Positions 1-5,048 are shown, counted from the first letter of the stretch. The stretch: DNA of 7,953 bases from Streptococcaceae bacterium (GCA_031285105.1 JAITWV010000030.1:1-7953); one strand, 5' to 3'. The notes: generated by a model from the letters alone, not told the origin. A program made the numbers and translations.

Positions 1-81
1 CAGTTAAATACTTTTGAACCATTTGTAGAATTTTCGGCTGGCTTGGATCGGAGCGTGGGTGGGAGCCCTGCCGTAGCCTAA
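1..81 (+). CDS. Possible 3' end of an unidentified gene running into a repeat element
   Basis: Frame 1 is the only plus-strand frame open from the window edge. It reads QLNTFEPFVEFSAGLDRS and continues to a TAA at 79-81. The first ten residues look protein-like, but from about base 28 the frame lies inside the palindromic element at 28-248. The C-terminus would therefore be supplied by the inserted repeat. I do not recognise the protein. With so few codons, chance openness is a real alternative, so this is only a suggestion that a gene enters from the left. Confidence 0.2.
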   Translation, partial: QLNTFEPFVEFSAGLDRSVGGSPAVA

Positions 82-248
82 AAGGACGACAATGCGCATT
101 ACTAGGAGTTTCGCTTCAGCGATTACTCCTAGTTATAGGCTTGCGAGATGGAATAATTTTTCAAGTGGTTTTCTTGTAAAATTATGGAATCGGTCCGGCT
201 ACAGCAGGGCGGCCACCCTAAGCGCAGAGCCAAGCCAGCCGAAAATTC
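28..248. repeat. 221-bp composite palindromic element (EFAR-like)
   Basis: The ends form a perfect 19-bp inverted repeat (28-46 with 230-248, arm GAATTTTCGGCTGGCTTGG). Pairing continues inward with mismatches to 73-78/197-202 (GTAGCC/GGCTAC). Two independent hairpins lie inside the long outer stem: ACTAGGAGT at 101-109 with ACTCCTAGT at 125-133, and 153-165 with 173-185 (12 of 13 bases paired). The element is richer in GC than its AT-rich surroundings. The architecture, several stem-loops assembled into a short non-coding unit with no ORF, matches what is known of EFAR-type miniature elements of Enterococcus faecalis. It shares the 10-mer GCGATTACTC (119-128) with the second palindrome of this window (6006-6015). 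Family membership is inferred from structure, not from a database match. Confidence 0.7.
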
Positions 249-383
249 GCAGTGTTGAAATTCACAAGCTTCGCTTTTTTAGAATGTAAAATCAATTACG
301 ATGTACTAAAACGATTGTTAGAATCAACTAACACCAAAGGGAATATTTTACTTAGTACTATCCTTTTAAACCATGGAAAATAC
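249..383. other. Gene-free stretch between the palindromic element and the topB terminator
   Basis: This is AT-rich sequence with no convincing ORF or RNA gene. There is a minor hairpin TGTTAG/CTAACA around 316-333. A short AAGC/GCTT stem with a T-run near 268-281 could be a weak plus-strand terminator for whatever gene enters from the left. Two frames remain open across it but have no credible start context. One of them carries on antisense through topB. Confidence 0.4.
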
Positions 384-415
384 AAAAAAGAAAGGCGAGG
401 AAATCAACCTTTCTT
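384..415 (-). terminator. Intrinsic terminator of topB
   Basis: The perfect 8-bp inverted repeat AAGAAAGG (388-395)/CCTTTCTT (408-415) has a 12-base loop. In the minus-strand transcript it is followed by a U-rich run (UUUUGUAUUUU). It starts about 9 bases after the topB stop codon, the expected place for a Rho-independent terminator. Confidence 0.75.
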
Positions 416-423
416 CTCATTTT

Positions 424-2490
424 TTATTCTTCCATCGCTTTTCTTAAAGCAGCAGCCAATGGACTTTCTTCTGGTTCACTTTGTTGATTTAATTTTTTCA
501 TCAGTTTACGTTCTTCATGTTTAGATATTTTCTTGTTTCGGTCTTTTTTATCCAACATTTTCTCGGTTGTACCATCATATTTACAGCGGAAAAAGGCACC
601 ATTATTCCCTTCGATGATTTCCATTTTTCGCTTACAAACTGGACAACGACGATTGCTGACTTTTGGTTCTTTGCGACGTGTGTAGTTGCATTCAGGGTTA
701 GAACAGACGTAGATTTTGCCGTCTTTGGTGTTTTTTTCGCGTAAACGATCTCCTGAAACAGGACAGATTTTGTTGGTTAAGGTGAAATCTTTGTAGTCAA
801 CTTTACTATCACGAATTTCTTTAACTAATTTTTTGGTTTCTTCTTCAATTGATTTTAAGAAATTGGCTGATTGGAGTTTACCTGTGGCAATTAATTCTAA
901 ATCTTTTTCCCATTTAGCTGTTAAATCTGGTTTTCTTAAGGATGCATTGACCAAACTTAATAATTGTTTGCCCTTTGGTGTCACTCTTAATGCGGAACCA
1001 TTGCGCTCCATTAACTCTGTGCGGATTAATTTTTCAATGATTTCTGCTCGAGTGGCTGGTGTTCCTAGTCCGGATTTTTCCATTTTTTCTAGTAACGTAC
1101 CTTCAGTTAGAGCTTTTGGTGGACTCGTTAATTCTTCGTTGATAGCAAAAGAGCCTTTGATTGATTTTAAATTAGTAAAGTCAACCATTGTTTTCGTTTG
1201 TTTTTCTTCTACTTTCCAACCGGTTTGTTTGACTTTTGATTGTTTAAAGGTAAACTCGACCTTTGGATTGAACACTACTTTCACCCGAACTTCAGACTCA
1301 ATGTAGGCATCTGCAAATAAGCCCATGAATCTTTCAAGGATTAAACGGTAAATACGCAACTCGTCACTAGATAATTTTTCTGCTCGTGGCATTTCCTCGG
1401 TTGGAATTAACGCATAATGATCGGTTACTTTATTATTGTTAAATACGGATTTTTGTTTTACTTTGGCGCCATCACGAATATATTGTTTGGCGCGAGCATC
1501 AAAATTGGCTACAGCTTGTAGTCTTTCTTTTAACGTTCCTTCAATATCTGTTGGTAAATATTTGGAATCGGTTCTTGGATAACTGACAATTTTATGTGTT
1601 TCGTATAAAGATTGCACTAAAGATAGAGTTTTCTTTGCTGAATAACCAAACATCGCATTGGCTACCCGCTGAATTTCGGTTAAGTCAAATGGCAATGGCG
1701 CATTTTGACTTTTATCTTTGATTTCAATTTTTTCGATTTTGCCTAATTGCCCGTTCAAACTTGCGACAAATTCTTGGGCTTCTTGACGGGTTTGAAATTG
1801 TTTATTTAAGCGCGCTTTCGCATTTTCATATAAACAATCCACTGTGTAATAGGTTTGTGGCATGAACTTTTCAATTTTTTCTTGTGTTTCATAAACAAAA
1901 TTTAAGCTTGGCGTTTGCACACGTCCTGCTGATAAATTGTCTTCGTATTTGGTGGTTAATGCCCGAGTAACATTTAAACCAATTAACCAGTCTGCTTTGG
2001 TTCTGGCTAATTCTGAATAATATAAGTTTTCATATTTTTTGGCTGGTTGTAAATTTTTAAACCCATCTAAGACTGCTTTTTTCGTTTGCGAAGAAATCCA
2101 TAAACGCTGCATTGGTTTGTTAAATCTAACCCATTCAAAAATCCAACGCGCTAATAATTCACCCGCACGTCCTGAGTCTGTGGCAATAATTCCACCGTCA
2201 ATATCTTTTCTTTTAGCCAAAGTCGAGATGGTTTTTAATTGCCCACTAGTTTTTGGTAAAGGTTTAATACCAATACTTTTTGGTAACATTGGCAATTCTT
2301 CCATTGTCCATTTGCGCCATTCCGGTTTTAAGTCTTCTGGCATTTTTAACGTTAATAAATGCCCATAAGCCCAAGTAATGACATAGTTTTTTCCTTCGTA
2401 ATATGTTTTTTTATTTTCATTGGCACCAAGAATTTTAGCTAAGTCTTTAGCGACACTTGGTTTTTCTGCTAATACAAGTTTTTTTGCCAT
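424..2490 (-). CDS. topB: DNA topoisomerase III (type IA), TopB
   Basis: This 688-residue protein has the normal length for the TopB family of Bacillota. Type IA topoisomerases cut one DNA strand through a 5'-phosphotyrosine and pass another through, helping to decatenate DNA and resolve recombination or replication intermediates. A Toprim domain starts at residue 2, with KLVLAEKPSVAKDLA carrying the conserved Glu9. The second Toprim motif is ATDSGRAGE (103-111). The active-site motif is IVSYPRTDSK (301-310), with Tyr304 as the likely nucleophile. GTPATRAEIIEKLI (476-489) is another family motif. The C-terminus has zinc-ribbon-like Cys groups (C576, C596, C601; C616, C619, C636), both one Cys short of four, then a Lys/Glu-rich tail. 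The ATG at 2490 has an AAGGAG Shine-Dalgarno about 6 bases upstream. The oddity is that the Toprim DxDxE pattern reads D105-G107-A109. Confidence 0.95.
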   Translation of the reverse strand: MAKKLVLAEKPSVAKDLAKILGANENKKTYYEGKNYVITWAYGHLLTLKMPEDLKPEWRKWTMEELPMLPKSIGIKPLPKTSGQLKTISTLAKRKDIDGGIIATDSGRAGELLARWIFEWVRFNKPMQRLWISSQTKKAVLDGFKNLQPAKKYENLYYSELARTKADWLIGLNVTRALTTKYEDNLSAGRVQTPSLNFVYETQEKIEKFMPQTYYTVDCLYENAKARLNKQFQTRQEAQEFVASLNGQLGKIEKIEIKDKSQNAPLPFDLTEIQRVANAMFGYSAKKTLSLVQSLYETHKIVSYPRTDSKYLPTDIEGTLKERLQAVANFDARAKQYIRDGAKVKQKSVFNNNKVTDHYALIPTEEMPRAEKLSSDELRIYRLILERFMGLFADAYIESEVRVKVVFNPKVEFTFKQSKVKQTGWKVEEKQTKTMVDFTNLKSIKGSFAINEELTSPPKALTEGTLLEKMEKSGLGTPATRAEIIEKLIRTELMERNGSALRVTPKGKQLLSLVNASLRKPDLTAKWEKDLELIATGKLQSANFLKSIEEETKKLVKEIRDSKVDYKDFTLTNKICPVSGDRLREKNTKDGKIYVCSNPECNYTRRKEPKVSNRRCPVCKRKMEIIEGNNGAFFRCKYDGTTEKMLDKKDRNKKISKHEERKLMKKLNQQSEPEESPLAAALRKAMEE

Positions 2491-2529
2491 GAGTTGCTCC
2501 TTGTTTTTTTATTGATGTTTCTATTTTAA

Positions 2530-2559
2530 CATATAATCAAAACAAACCTTCTAGTTCAA
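2530..2559 (-). promoter_or_regulatory. Candidate promoter of topB
   Basis: On the minus strand, TTGAAC (2559-2554) and TATATG (2535-2530) are separated by 18 bases, and each matches 4 of 6 sigma-A consensus bases. The start point would be about 35 bases before the topB ATG. This is the best pair in the 137-bp divergent gap, but the match is only moderate. Confidence 0.35.
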
Positions 2560-2627
2560 AAAGGTATTATTTACCGATTCATGTTAAAATTCAATTGTAA
2601 AAATATTATCAAAAGGAGGGTATTCAA

Positions 2628-2876
2628 ATGATTGGTCAATTAATTATGGGGGCTTTGATTGGTTTTGTAGCAAGTATTATTATGAAGCAAAACGATCAGA
2701 TGGGTTTTATTAAAAACATTGCTGCTGGTTTAATTGGTTCGTTTGTTGGTGGTTTGATTCCAGTAATTCGCAATATTGGTCCTTCACTCTTAGGAATGCG
2801 TATTGTTCCGGCTTTGATTGGGGCGTGTATTGTGGTGTTTATTGCTTCTGCTTTGTTTGGGAAGAAAGATAAATAA
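2628..2876 (+). CDS. GlsB/YeaQ/YmgE family stress-response membrane protein
   Basis: This 82-residue, very hydrophobic and Gly/Ile-rich protein has three predicted membrane segments at about residues 2-19, 27-47 and 58-77. It ends in a short basic tail, GKKDK. The size and the pattern MxGxxIGxxAS...AGxxGSFxGG...GACIVVFIASAL are typical of the GlsB/YeaQ/YmgE family (also called transglycosylase-associated proteins). These are small integral membrane proteins often induced by stress, with no established biochemical activity. The start at 2628 has a strong AAAGGAGGG Shine-Dalgarno 7 bases upstream. The gene stands alone, divergent from topB, and a terminator begins 3 bases after its stop. No clear promoter was identified between it and topB. 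Confidence 0.9.
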   Translation: MIGQLIMGALIGFVASIIMKQNDQMGFIKNIAAGLIGSFVGGLIPVIRNIGPSLLGMRIVPALIGACIVVFIASALFGKKDK

Positions 2877-2878
2877 AG

Positions 2879-2930
2879 AAAAATAGACTAATGATTATCT
2901 TTTAAATAAAGAATATCTTAGTCTATTTTT
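2879..2930. terminator. Bidirectional terminator between the GlsB-like gene and the 46-residue gene
   Basis: The perfect 12-bp inverted repeat AAAAATAGACTA (2879-2890)/TAGTCTATTTTT (2919-2930) begins next to the GlsB-like stop codon. Inside the loop TCTTT can pair with AAAGA. The plus strand ends in a T-run within the right arm, and the minus strand ends in TTTTTCTTTATTT. It can therefore stop transcription of the gene on its left and of the minus-strand gene at 3011-3151. Confidence 0.8.
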
Positions 2931-3010
2931 GGTAAATTCACTTCTATATGTATCGAGTAATCTTTGCTGATGCTTTTCTGATAAGTAATAATTTTCAAAT
3001 TATAAGAAAA

Positions 3011-3151
3011 TCATAGCCACGTTACAGTCCATGAATGAGCTCCGCTACCAGCTAAACAACCATTGGGAGATGGATATCTTTCACTTTCGACCATCATACC
3101 ACACTTTCTACAAGTAAATATACCTACTCGATTAAGAAATAAGTTTTTCAT
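3011..3151 (-). CDS. Small (46-residue) zinc-ribbon-like protein, function unknown
   Basis: I read a 46-codon ORF starting MKNLFLNRVGIFTCRKCG and ending in TGA. A very strong Shine-Dalgarno (AAGGAGGAG) lies about 5 bases before the ATG, which argues for a real gene. Cys14-x2-Cys17, Cys32 and His39 are well placed to bind one zinc ion. The segment from residue 27 to 41 (PSPNGCLAGSGAHSW) has the P...GC..G..H.W layout that I associate, from memory, with small zinc-ribbon hypotheticals of Bacillota and their phages. I cannot assign a function. It is soluble, with no signal peptide. It lies downstream of the bacteriocin/CPBP genes on the same strand but is separated by a terminator and by a perfect palindrome that ends 19 bases before its start, so it is probably transcribed on its own. 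Confidence 0.7.
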   Translation of the reverse strand: MKNLFLNRVGIFTCRKCGMMVESERYPSPNGCLAGSGAHSWTVTWL

Positions 3152-3170
3152 TACAACTCCTCCTTCTTTA

Positions 3171-3207
3171 AGTATTAACGTTATTATGCCATAATAACGT
3201 TAATACT
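3171..3207. promoter_or_regulatory. Perfect 37-bp palindrome upstream of the zinc-ribbon gene
   Basis: AGTATTAACGTTATTATG (3171-3188) is the exact reverse complement of 3190-3207, around the single centre base 3189. Each arm contains the 8-bp self-complementary core TAACGTTA (3176-3183 and 3195-3202), spaced 19 bp. It ends 19 bases upstream of the ATG at 3151. It could be a double operator for a dimeric repressor or an mRNA 5' hairpin. No U-run follows it on the minus strand before the Shine-Dalgarno, so it does not look like an ordinary terminator. Confidence 0.75.
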
Positions 3208-3270
3208 AGTGTACTACTATTGGCTCTAACAGCTATCTAAGGTCTGTAGCATTCATCTAACAACTACATA

Positions 3271-3314
3271 AAATAAAAACAACCCTCAATTAACCTCGAA
3301 GATTGTTTTTATTT
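3271..3314 (-). terminator. Terminator of the bacteriocin/CPBP operon
   Basis: AAATAAAAACAA (3271-3282) pairs perfectly with TTGTTTTTATTT (3303-3314). In the minus-strand RNA the stem extends inward (UCUUC with GAGGG, using G-U pairs). The TAA stop of the CPBP gene (3309-3311) lies inside the hairpin. Its sequence closely resembles the terminator at 4503-4541 on the other side of the operon. Confidence 0.7.
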
Positions 3315-3968
3315 TTGAAGATAAACAAGCACTATTCCAATAAAATTCCATAACGCATGAAGTGTCATACTAACCTCAATTTTTTGAGTTTTAATATAAA
3401 CCACTCCAAAAACAATGCCCATAAAAAAATAAGGAAAGAAACTAAAAATATTATTCGGTGAATGAAGAAAACCAAAAATTATTGAACTAATTAGCAAACC
3501 AATCCACTTTTTTTCTTTAAAAATGAGCCCAATCATCCCTAAGCGAAAGATACTTTCTTCCATTAATGGACCAACAAGTGCAATACTCAAAATAGCTAAT
3601 CCAAATGGCATCTGCTGTTGAAAAACTTTTAACCAAGCTTGATTGTCAGATATTTCGACATGACCCAACCACATTATTAATTGAGAAAATGCTCTGGTGA
3701 AGATAATCGCTAAATATCCATTAAAAATGATACTTGCATTTCCTTTTAAGTTACGAATAGTCCAAAATTCATTAAATTTTCTTTTTCTCCAGATTATAAA
3801 TAAAGAAGATGTCAAAACAAGGACGACTAATGAAACAAATAATTGAAAAACAGAAAATGTTTGATTCGTAAGTTTATTTTGTTTGATAAAGTAAGATAGG
3901 GTTGATACTGGAATTATATCTAAGCAAAATAAGCAGAATACTTGAAAAATATCTTTGACTTTTTCCAT
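3309..3968 (-). CDS. CPBP (CAAX protease/Abi) family membrane protein, probable bacteriocin immunity protein
   Basis: This is a 219-residue polytopic membrane protein with about six hydrophobic segments. The three CPBP/Abi motifs are all present: EEsxfR (E137, E138, R142) in the run MEESIFRLG, FxxxH (FGFLH, H169) and HxxxN (HALWN, H204 and N208). These are the presumed metal-binding and catalytic residues of this intramembrane glutamic-type protease family. In bacteriocin loci such as those of plantaricins, Abi proteins give self-immunity, and its place directly behind two bacteriocin-like peptides makes that role likely here. I chose the ATG at 3968, 14 bases after the stop of the preceding peptide gene. 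An in-frame TTG at 4001 would add 11 hydrophilic residues and overlap that gene by 19 bases. Immunity is inferred from context; the family call is firm. Confidence 0.85.
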   Translation of the reverse strand: MEKVKDIFQVFCLFCLDIIPVSTLSYFIKQNKLTNQTFSVFQLFVSLVVLVLTSSLFIIWRKRKFNEFWTIRNLKGNASIIFNGYLAIIFTRAFSQLIMWLGHVEISDNQAWLKVFQQQMPFGLAILSIALVGPLMEESIFRLGMIGLIFKEKKWIGLLISSIIFGFLHSPNNIFSFFPYFFMGIVFGVVYIKTQKIEVSMTLHALWNFIGIVLVYLQK

Positions 3969-3982
3969 ACTGAATTTCTTAC

Positions 3983-4165
3983 CTAAAAAAGTAATTTCCA
4001 ATAGCCACCAGCCGTTACTAAATAATTAATCGCTTTTCCAACAGTATAACCAACAGAGTACCCTTTTTGTGAATAATATTGAGCATCTGTTAAACCACCA
4101 ATGATATTTTCTAATTCGTTTTCTTCAATAATTGTAAAATTTCCTTTTGTAATAAATTTATCCAT
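3983..4165 (-). CDS. Class IIb-like bacteriocin peptide precursor (second peptide)
   Basis: This 60-residue precursor has a double-glycine leader, FTIIEENELENIIGG, ending at Gly23-Gly24. It fits the leader consensus in which ELxxIxGG precedes cleavage by a C39-peptidase ABC transporter. The predicted mature peptide (residues 25-60, 36 aa) has no Cys, so it is not pediocin-like and is not a lanthipeptide. It is slightly cationic and rich in Tyr. It carries a tandem GxxxGxxxG motif (G35, G39, G43 in GYSVGYTVGKA), the helix-packing motif typical of two-peptide bacteriocins. The C-terminus is aromatic (YWKLLF). GGGGGG lies 8 bases before the ATG. It starts 17 bases after the stop codon of the first peptide gene and is followed by the CPBP gene. 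The exact bacteriocin group is not recognised. Confidence 0.8.
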   Translation of the reverse strand: MDKFITKGNFTIIEENELENIIGGLTDAQYYSQKGYSVGYTVGKAINYLVTAGGYWKLLF

Positions 4166-4184
4166 CTACATTTCCCCCCAACGC

Positions 4185-4367
4185 TTAATTAAATAATCCA
4201 GTAACTAATCCTTTTAGATAAGAGCCATAAAAAATCTCAAAATTCCCTTTTTTCCCAGAACCAGAATATGGATTGGGATCTAGTGCGATAAGACCTCCTG
4301 TAATGTTTGCTAATTCTTTTTTTGAGATTGATTGAAAATTTTGTAAACCAGTGTTTTCATTTAGCAT
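4185..4367 (-). CDS. Class IIb-like bacteriocin peptide precursor (first peptide)
   Basis: This 60-residue precursor has a classical double-glycine leader, FQSISKKELANITGG, ending at Gly24-Gly25. The predicted mature peptide (residues 26-60, 35 aa) lacks Cys. It starts with a Pro/Gly/Ser-rich stretch (DPNPYSGSGKKG) and ends in a hydrophobic helix with SxxxGxxxG spacing (S49, G53, G57 in GSYLKGLVTG). That complements the GxxxG motifs of the peptide encoded next, as expected for two helices that pair in a target membrane. The ATG at 4367 is preceded by AAAGGGGA at about 10 bases. It is the first gene of a minus-strand operon (peptide, peptide, CPBP). No leader peptidase/transporter gene is nearby. 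The precursor class is well supported; the activity and the pairing are inferred. Confidence 0.8.
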   Translation of the reverse strand: MLNENTGLQNFQSISKKELANITGGLIALDPNPYSGSGKKGNFEIFYGSYLKGLVTGLFN

Positions 4368-4403
4368 GAGTATTAATCCCCTTTCGTTTAATATGAAGTA
4401 TAT

Positions 4404-4409
4404 TTTATA
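4404..4409 (-). promoter_or_regulatory. Candidate -10 of the bacteriocin operon
   Basis: TATAAA (minus strand 4409-4404) lies 18 bases downstream of the proximal direct repeat. No good -35 hexamer is present (TTCAAC at 4428-4423 is a weak, badly spaced match). That is usual for activator-dependent bacteriocin promoters. The start point would give an mRNA leader of about 30 bases. TATACT at 4402-4397 is an alternative -10. Confidence 0.4.
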
Positions 4410-4427
4410 CTCTTTTTCTTTTGTTGA

Positions 4428-4457
4428 ACATGAAAGGAGTTAGGGATTACATGAAAG
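4428..4457 (-). promoter_or_regulatory. Pair of 9-bp direct repeats upstream of the bacteriocin operon (possible regulator binding site)
   Basis: CTTTCATGT occurs twice on the minus strand, at 4457-4449 and 4436-4428. The two copies are exactly 21 bp apart (9-bp repeat, 12-bp spacer), about two helical turns, and lie just upstream of the putative -10. This geometry is that of sites for LytTR-type response regulators such as those of plantaricin and carnobacteriocin loci. The bases match the known LytTR consensus only partly. The same bases also form part of a short plus-strand ORF, which could explain the repeat in another way. Confidence 0.45.
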
Positions 4458-4504
4458 TTTTTTCTAGTTTGCTAAATTTTTTCTCATTTAAGTATCTAAA
4501 ATAA
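4451..4504 (+). CDS. Possible 17-residue peptide ORF divergent from the bacteriocin genes
   Basis: The ORF reads MKVFSSLLNFFSFKYLK and then stops with TAA. An AAAGGAGT Shine-Dalgarno-like sequence (4433-4440) lies about 10 bases upstream. The stop codon (4502-4504) meets the terminator hairpin at 4503-4541, which has a T-run on the plus strand. The peptide is hydrophobic and basic (three Lys, no acidic residue) and could form an amphipathic helix. A possible plus-strand -10 is TATACT (4406-4411), but no good -35 is seen. An in-frame ATG at 4430 would give 24 residues. It could be a signalling peptide, a small membrane-active peptide, or an accidental ORF. No family is recognised. An RBS, a short ORF and a terminator together are suggestive, not conclusive. 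Confidence 0.3.
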   Translation: MKVFSSLLNFFSFKYLK

Positions 4505-4541
4505 AAACAATCTTCAAGAATTTAACTCAAAGATTGTTTTT
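4503..4541. terminator. Terminator of the flavodoxin gene, probably bidirectional
   Basis: AAAAACAATCTT (4503-4514) pairs with AAGATTGTTTTT (4530-4541). In the minus-strand RNA the stem extends through UGAG/CUUG to a loop of about 7 bases, ending in a U-run. It begins 4 bases after the flavodoxin stop. The plus strand also ends in a run of seven T, so it could serve the tiny ORF at 4451-4504. Confidence 0.8.
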
Positions 4542-4545
4542 TTGA

Positions 4546-4989
4546 TTATCCTAATTTTTCAACTAATGATTTTGCAAATGCTTCTAATTTTTTAATATCC
4601 TCTTCATCAGCTGCAAGGTCAACTTTGACATTTTCAGCGCCTTTTGTAGCACCTGTTTTTTCAAATTGAGCATCAAAGTCATCTACTGATTTACAAAATT
4701 CATCATAAAAAGTATCGCCTGATCCGCAGTTACCATAGATTTTTCCTTCAAGATTTTCATCTGCTAAGTCTTCATAAAAGTCCACAATCTCATCAGGTAA
4801 TTCGCCATCGCCATAAGTGTAAGTTGCGACCACACAAATATCGGCATCTTCAAAATCACTTGGGTCAGCGGTTGTACACTCGCTTACTTGTGTTTCTAAT
4901 CCTAAGTTTTCAAATGCTTCTGCTACAATATCAGCAATTTCTTCGGTATTTCCTGTCATTGATGCGTAAACAATTTTTGCTAAAGCCAT
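4546..4989 (-). CDS. Short-chain flavodoxin
   Basis: This 147-residue protein has the usual size of short-chain flavodoxins, which carry one non-covalent FMN and shuttle single electrons at low potential in the cytoplasm. The phosphate-binding loop SMTGNTE is at residues 10-16. The isoalloxazine loops are TYTYGDGELPDE (56-67) and GSGDTFYDEFCK (89-100). The protein is strongly acidic, as expected. ATG 4989 has a perfect AGGAGG Shine-Dalgarno 8 bases upstream. It is monocistronic, with its own extended -10 promoter and terminator, and is divergent from map. The electron-transfer partner cannot be told from the window. Confidence 0.95.
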   Translation of the reverse strand: MALAKIVYASMTGNTEEIADIVAEAFENLGLETQVSECTTADPSDFEDADICVVATYTYGDGELPDEIVDFYEDLADENLEGKIYGNCGSGDTFYDEFCKSVDDFDAQFEKTGATKGAENVKVDLAADEEDIKKLEAFAKSLVEKLG

Positions 4990-5031
4990 TAATTTATTCC
5001 TCCTAAAGAGTGGTTATTTTGCACTGTTGTA

Positions 5032-5040
5032 ATTATAACA
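5032..5040 (-). promoter_or_regulatory. Extended -10 promoter of the flavodoxin gene
   Basis: The minus strand reads TGTTATAAT (5040-5032), a perfect TGnTATAAT extended -10. It lies about 43 bases before the flavodoxin ATG. No good -35 is seen at 17 bases upstream (T-rich), which extended -10 promoters tolerate. Confidence 0.65.
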
Positions 5041-5048
5041 TGCTCCTT

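Noticed and set aside
28..248. tRNA or riboswitch reading of the multi-hairpin element
   Set aside because: The outer stem is far too long for a tRNA and there is no anticodon/T-loop signature. No T-box or known aptamer motif is seen, and no gene starts just downstream on either strand.
92..289. 65-residue plus-strand ORF
   Set aside because: It lies mostly inside the palindromic element at 28-248, its start has no usable Shine-Dalgarno, and its composition follows the repeat arms.
252..524. 90-residue plus-strand ORF
   Set aside because: It has no RBS, its right part is antisense to topB and it runs through the topB terminator hairpin. The left part looks faintly protein-like but cannot be supported.
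833..1306. 157-residue plus-strand ORF, with similar antisense ORFs at 517-744 and 2039-2368
   Set aside because: They are frame shadows of topB on the opposite strand.
3969..4001. Longer CPBP protein starting at TTG 4001
   Set aside because: It would overlap the preceding peptide gene by 19 bases, uses a rare start, and adds 11 hydrophilic residues. ATG 3968 just after that gene's stop is more natural, though coupling via TTG is not excluded.
4428..4457. CRISPR-like array from the 9-bp repeats
   Set aside because: There are only two 9-bp copies, a 12-bp spacer and no cas genes.
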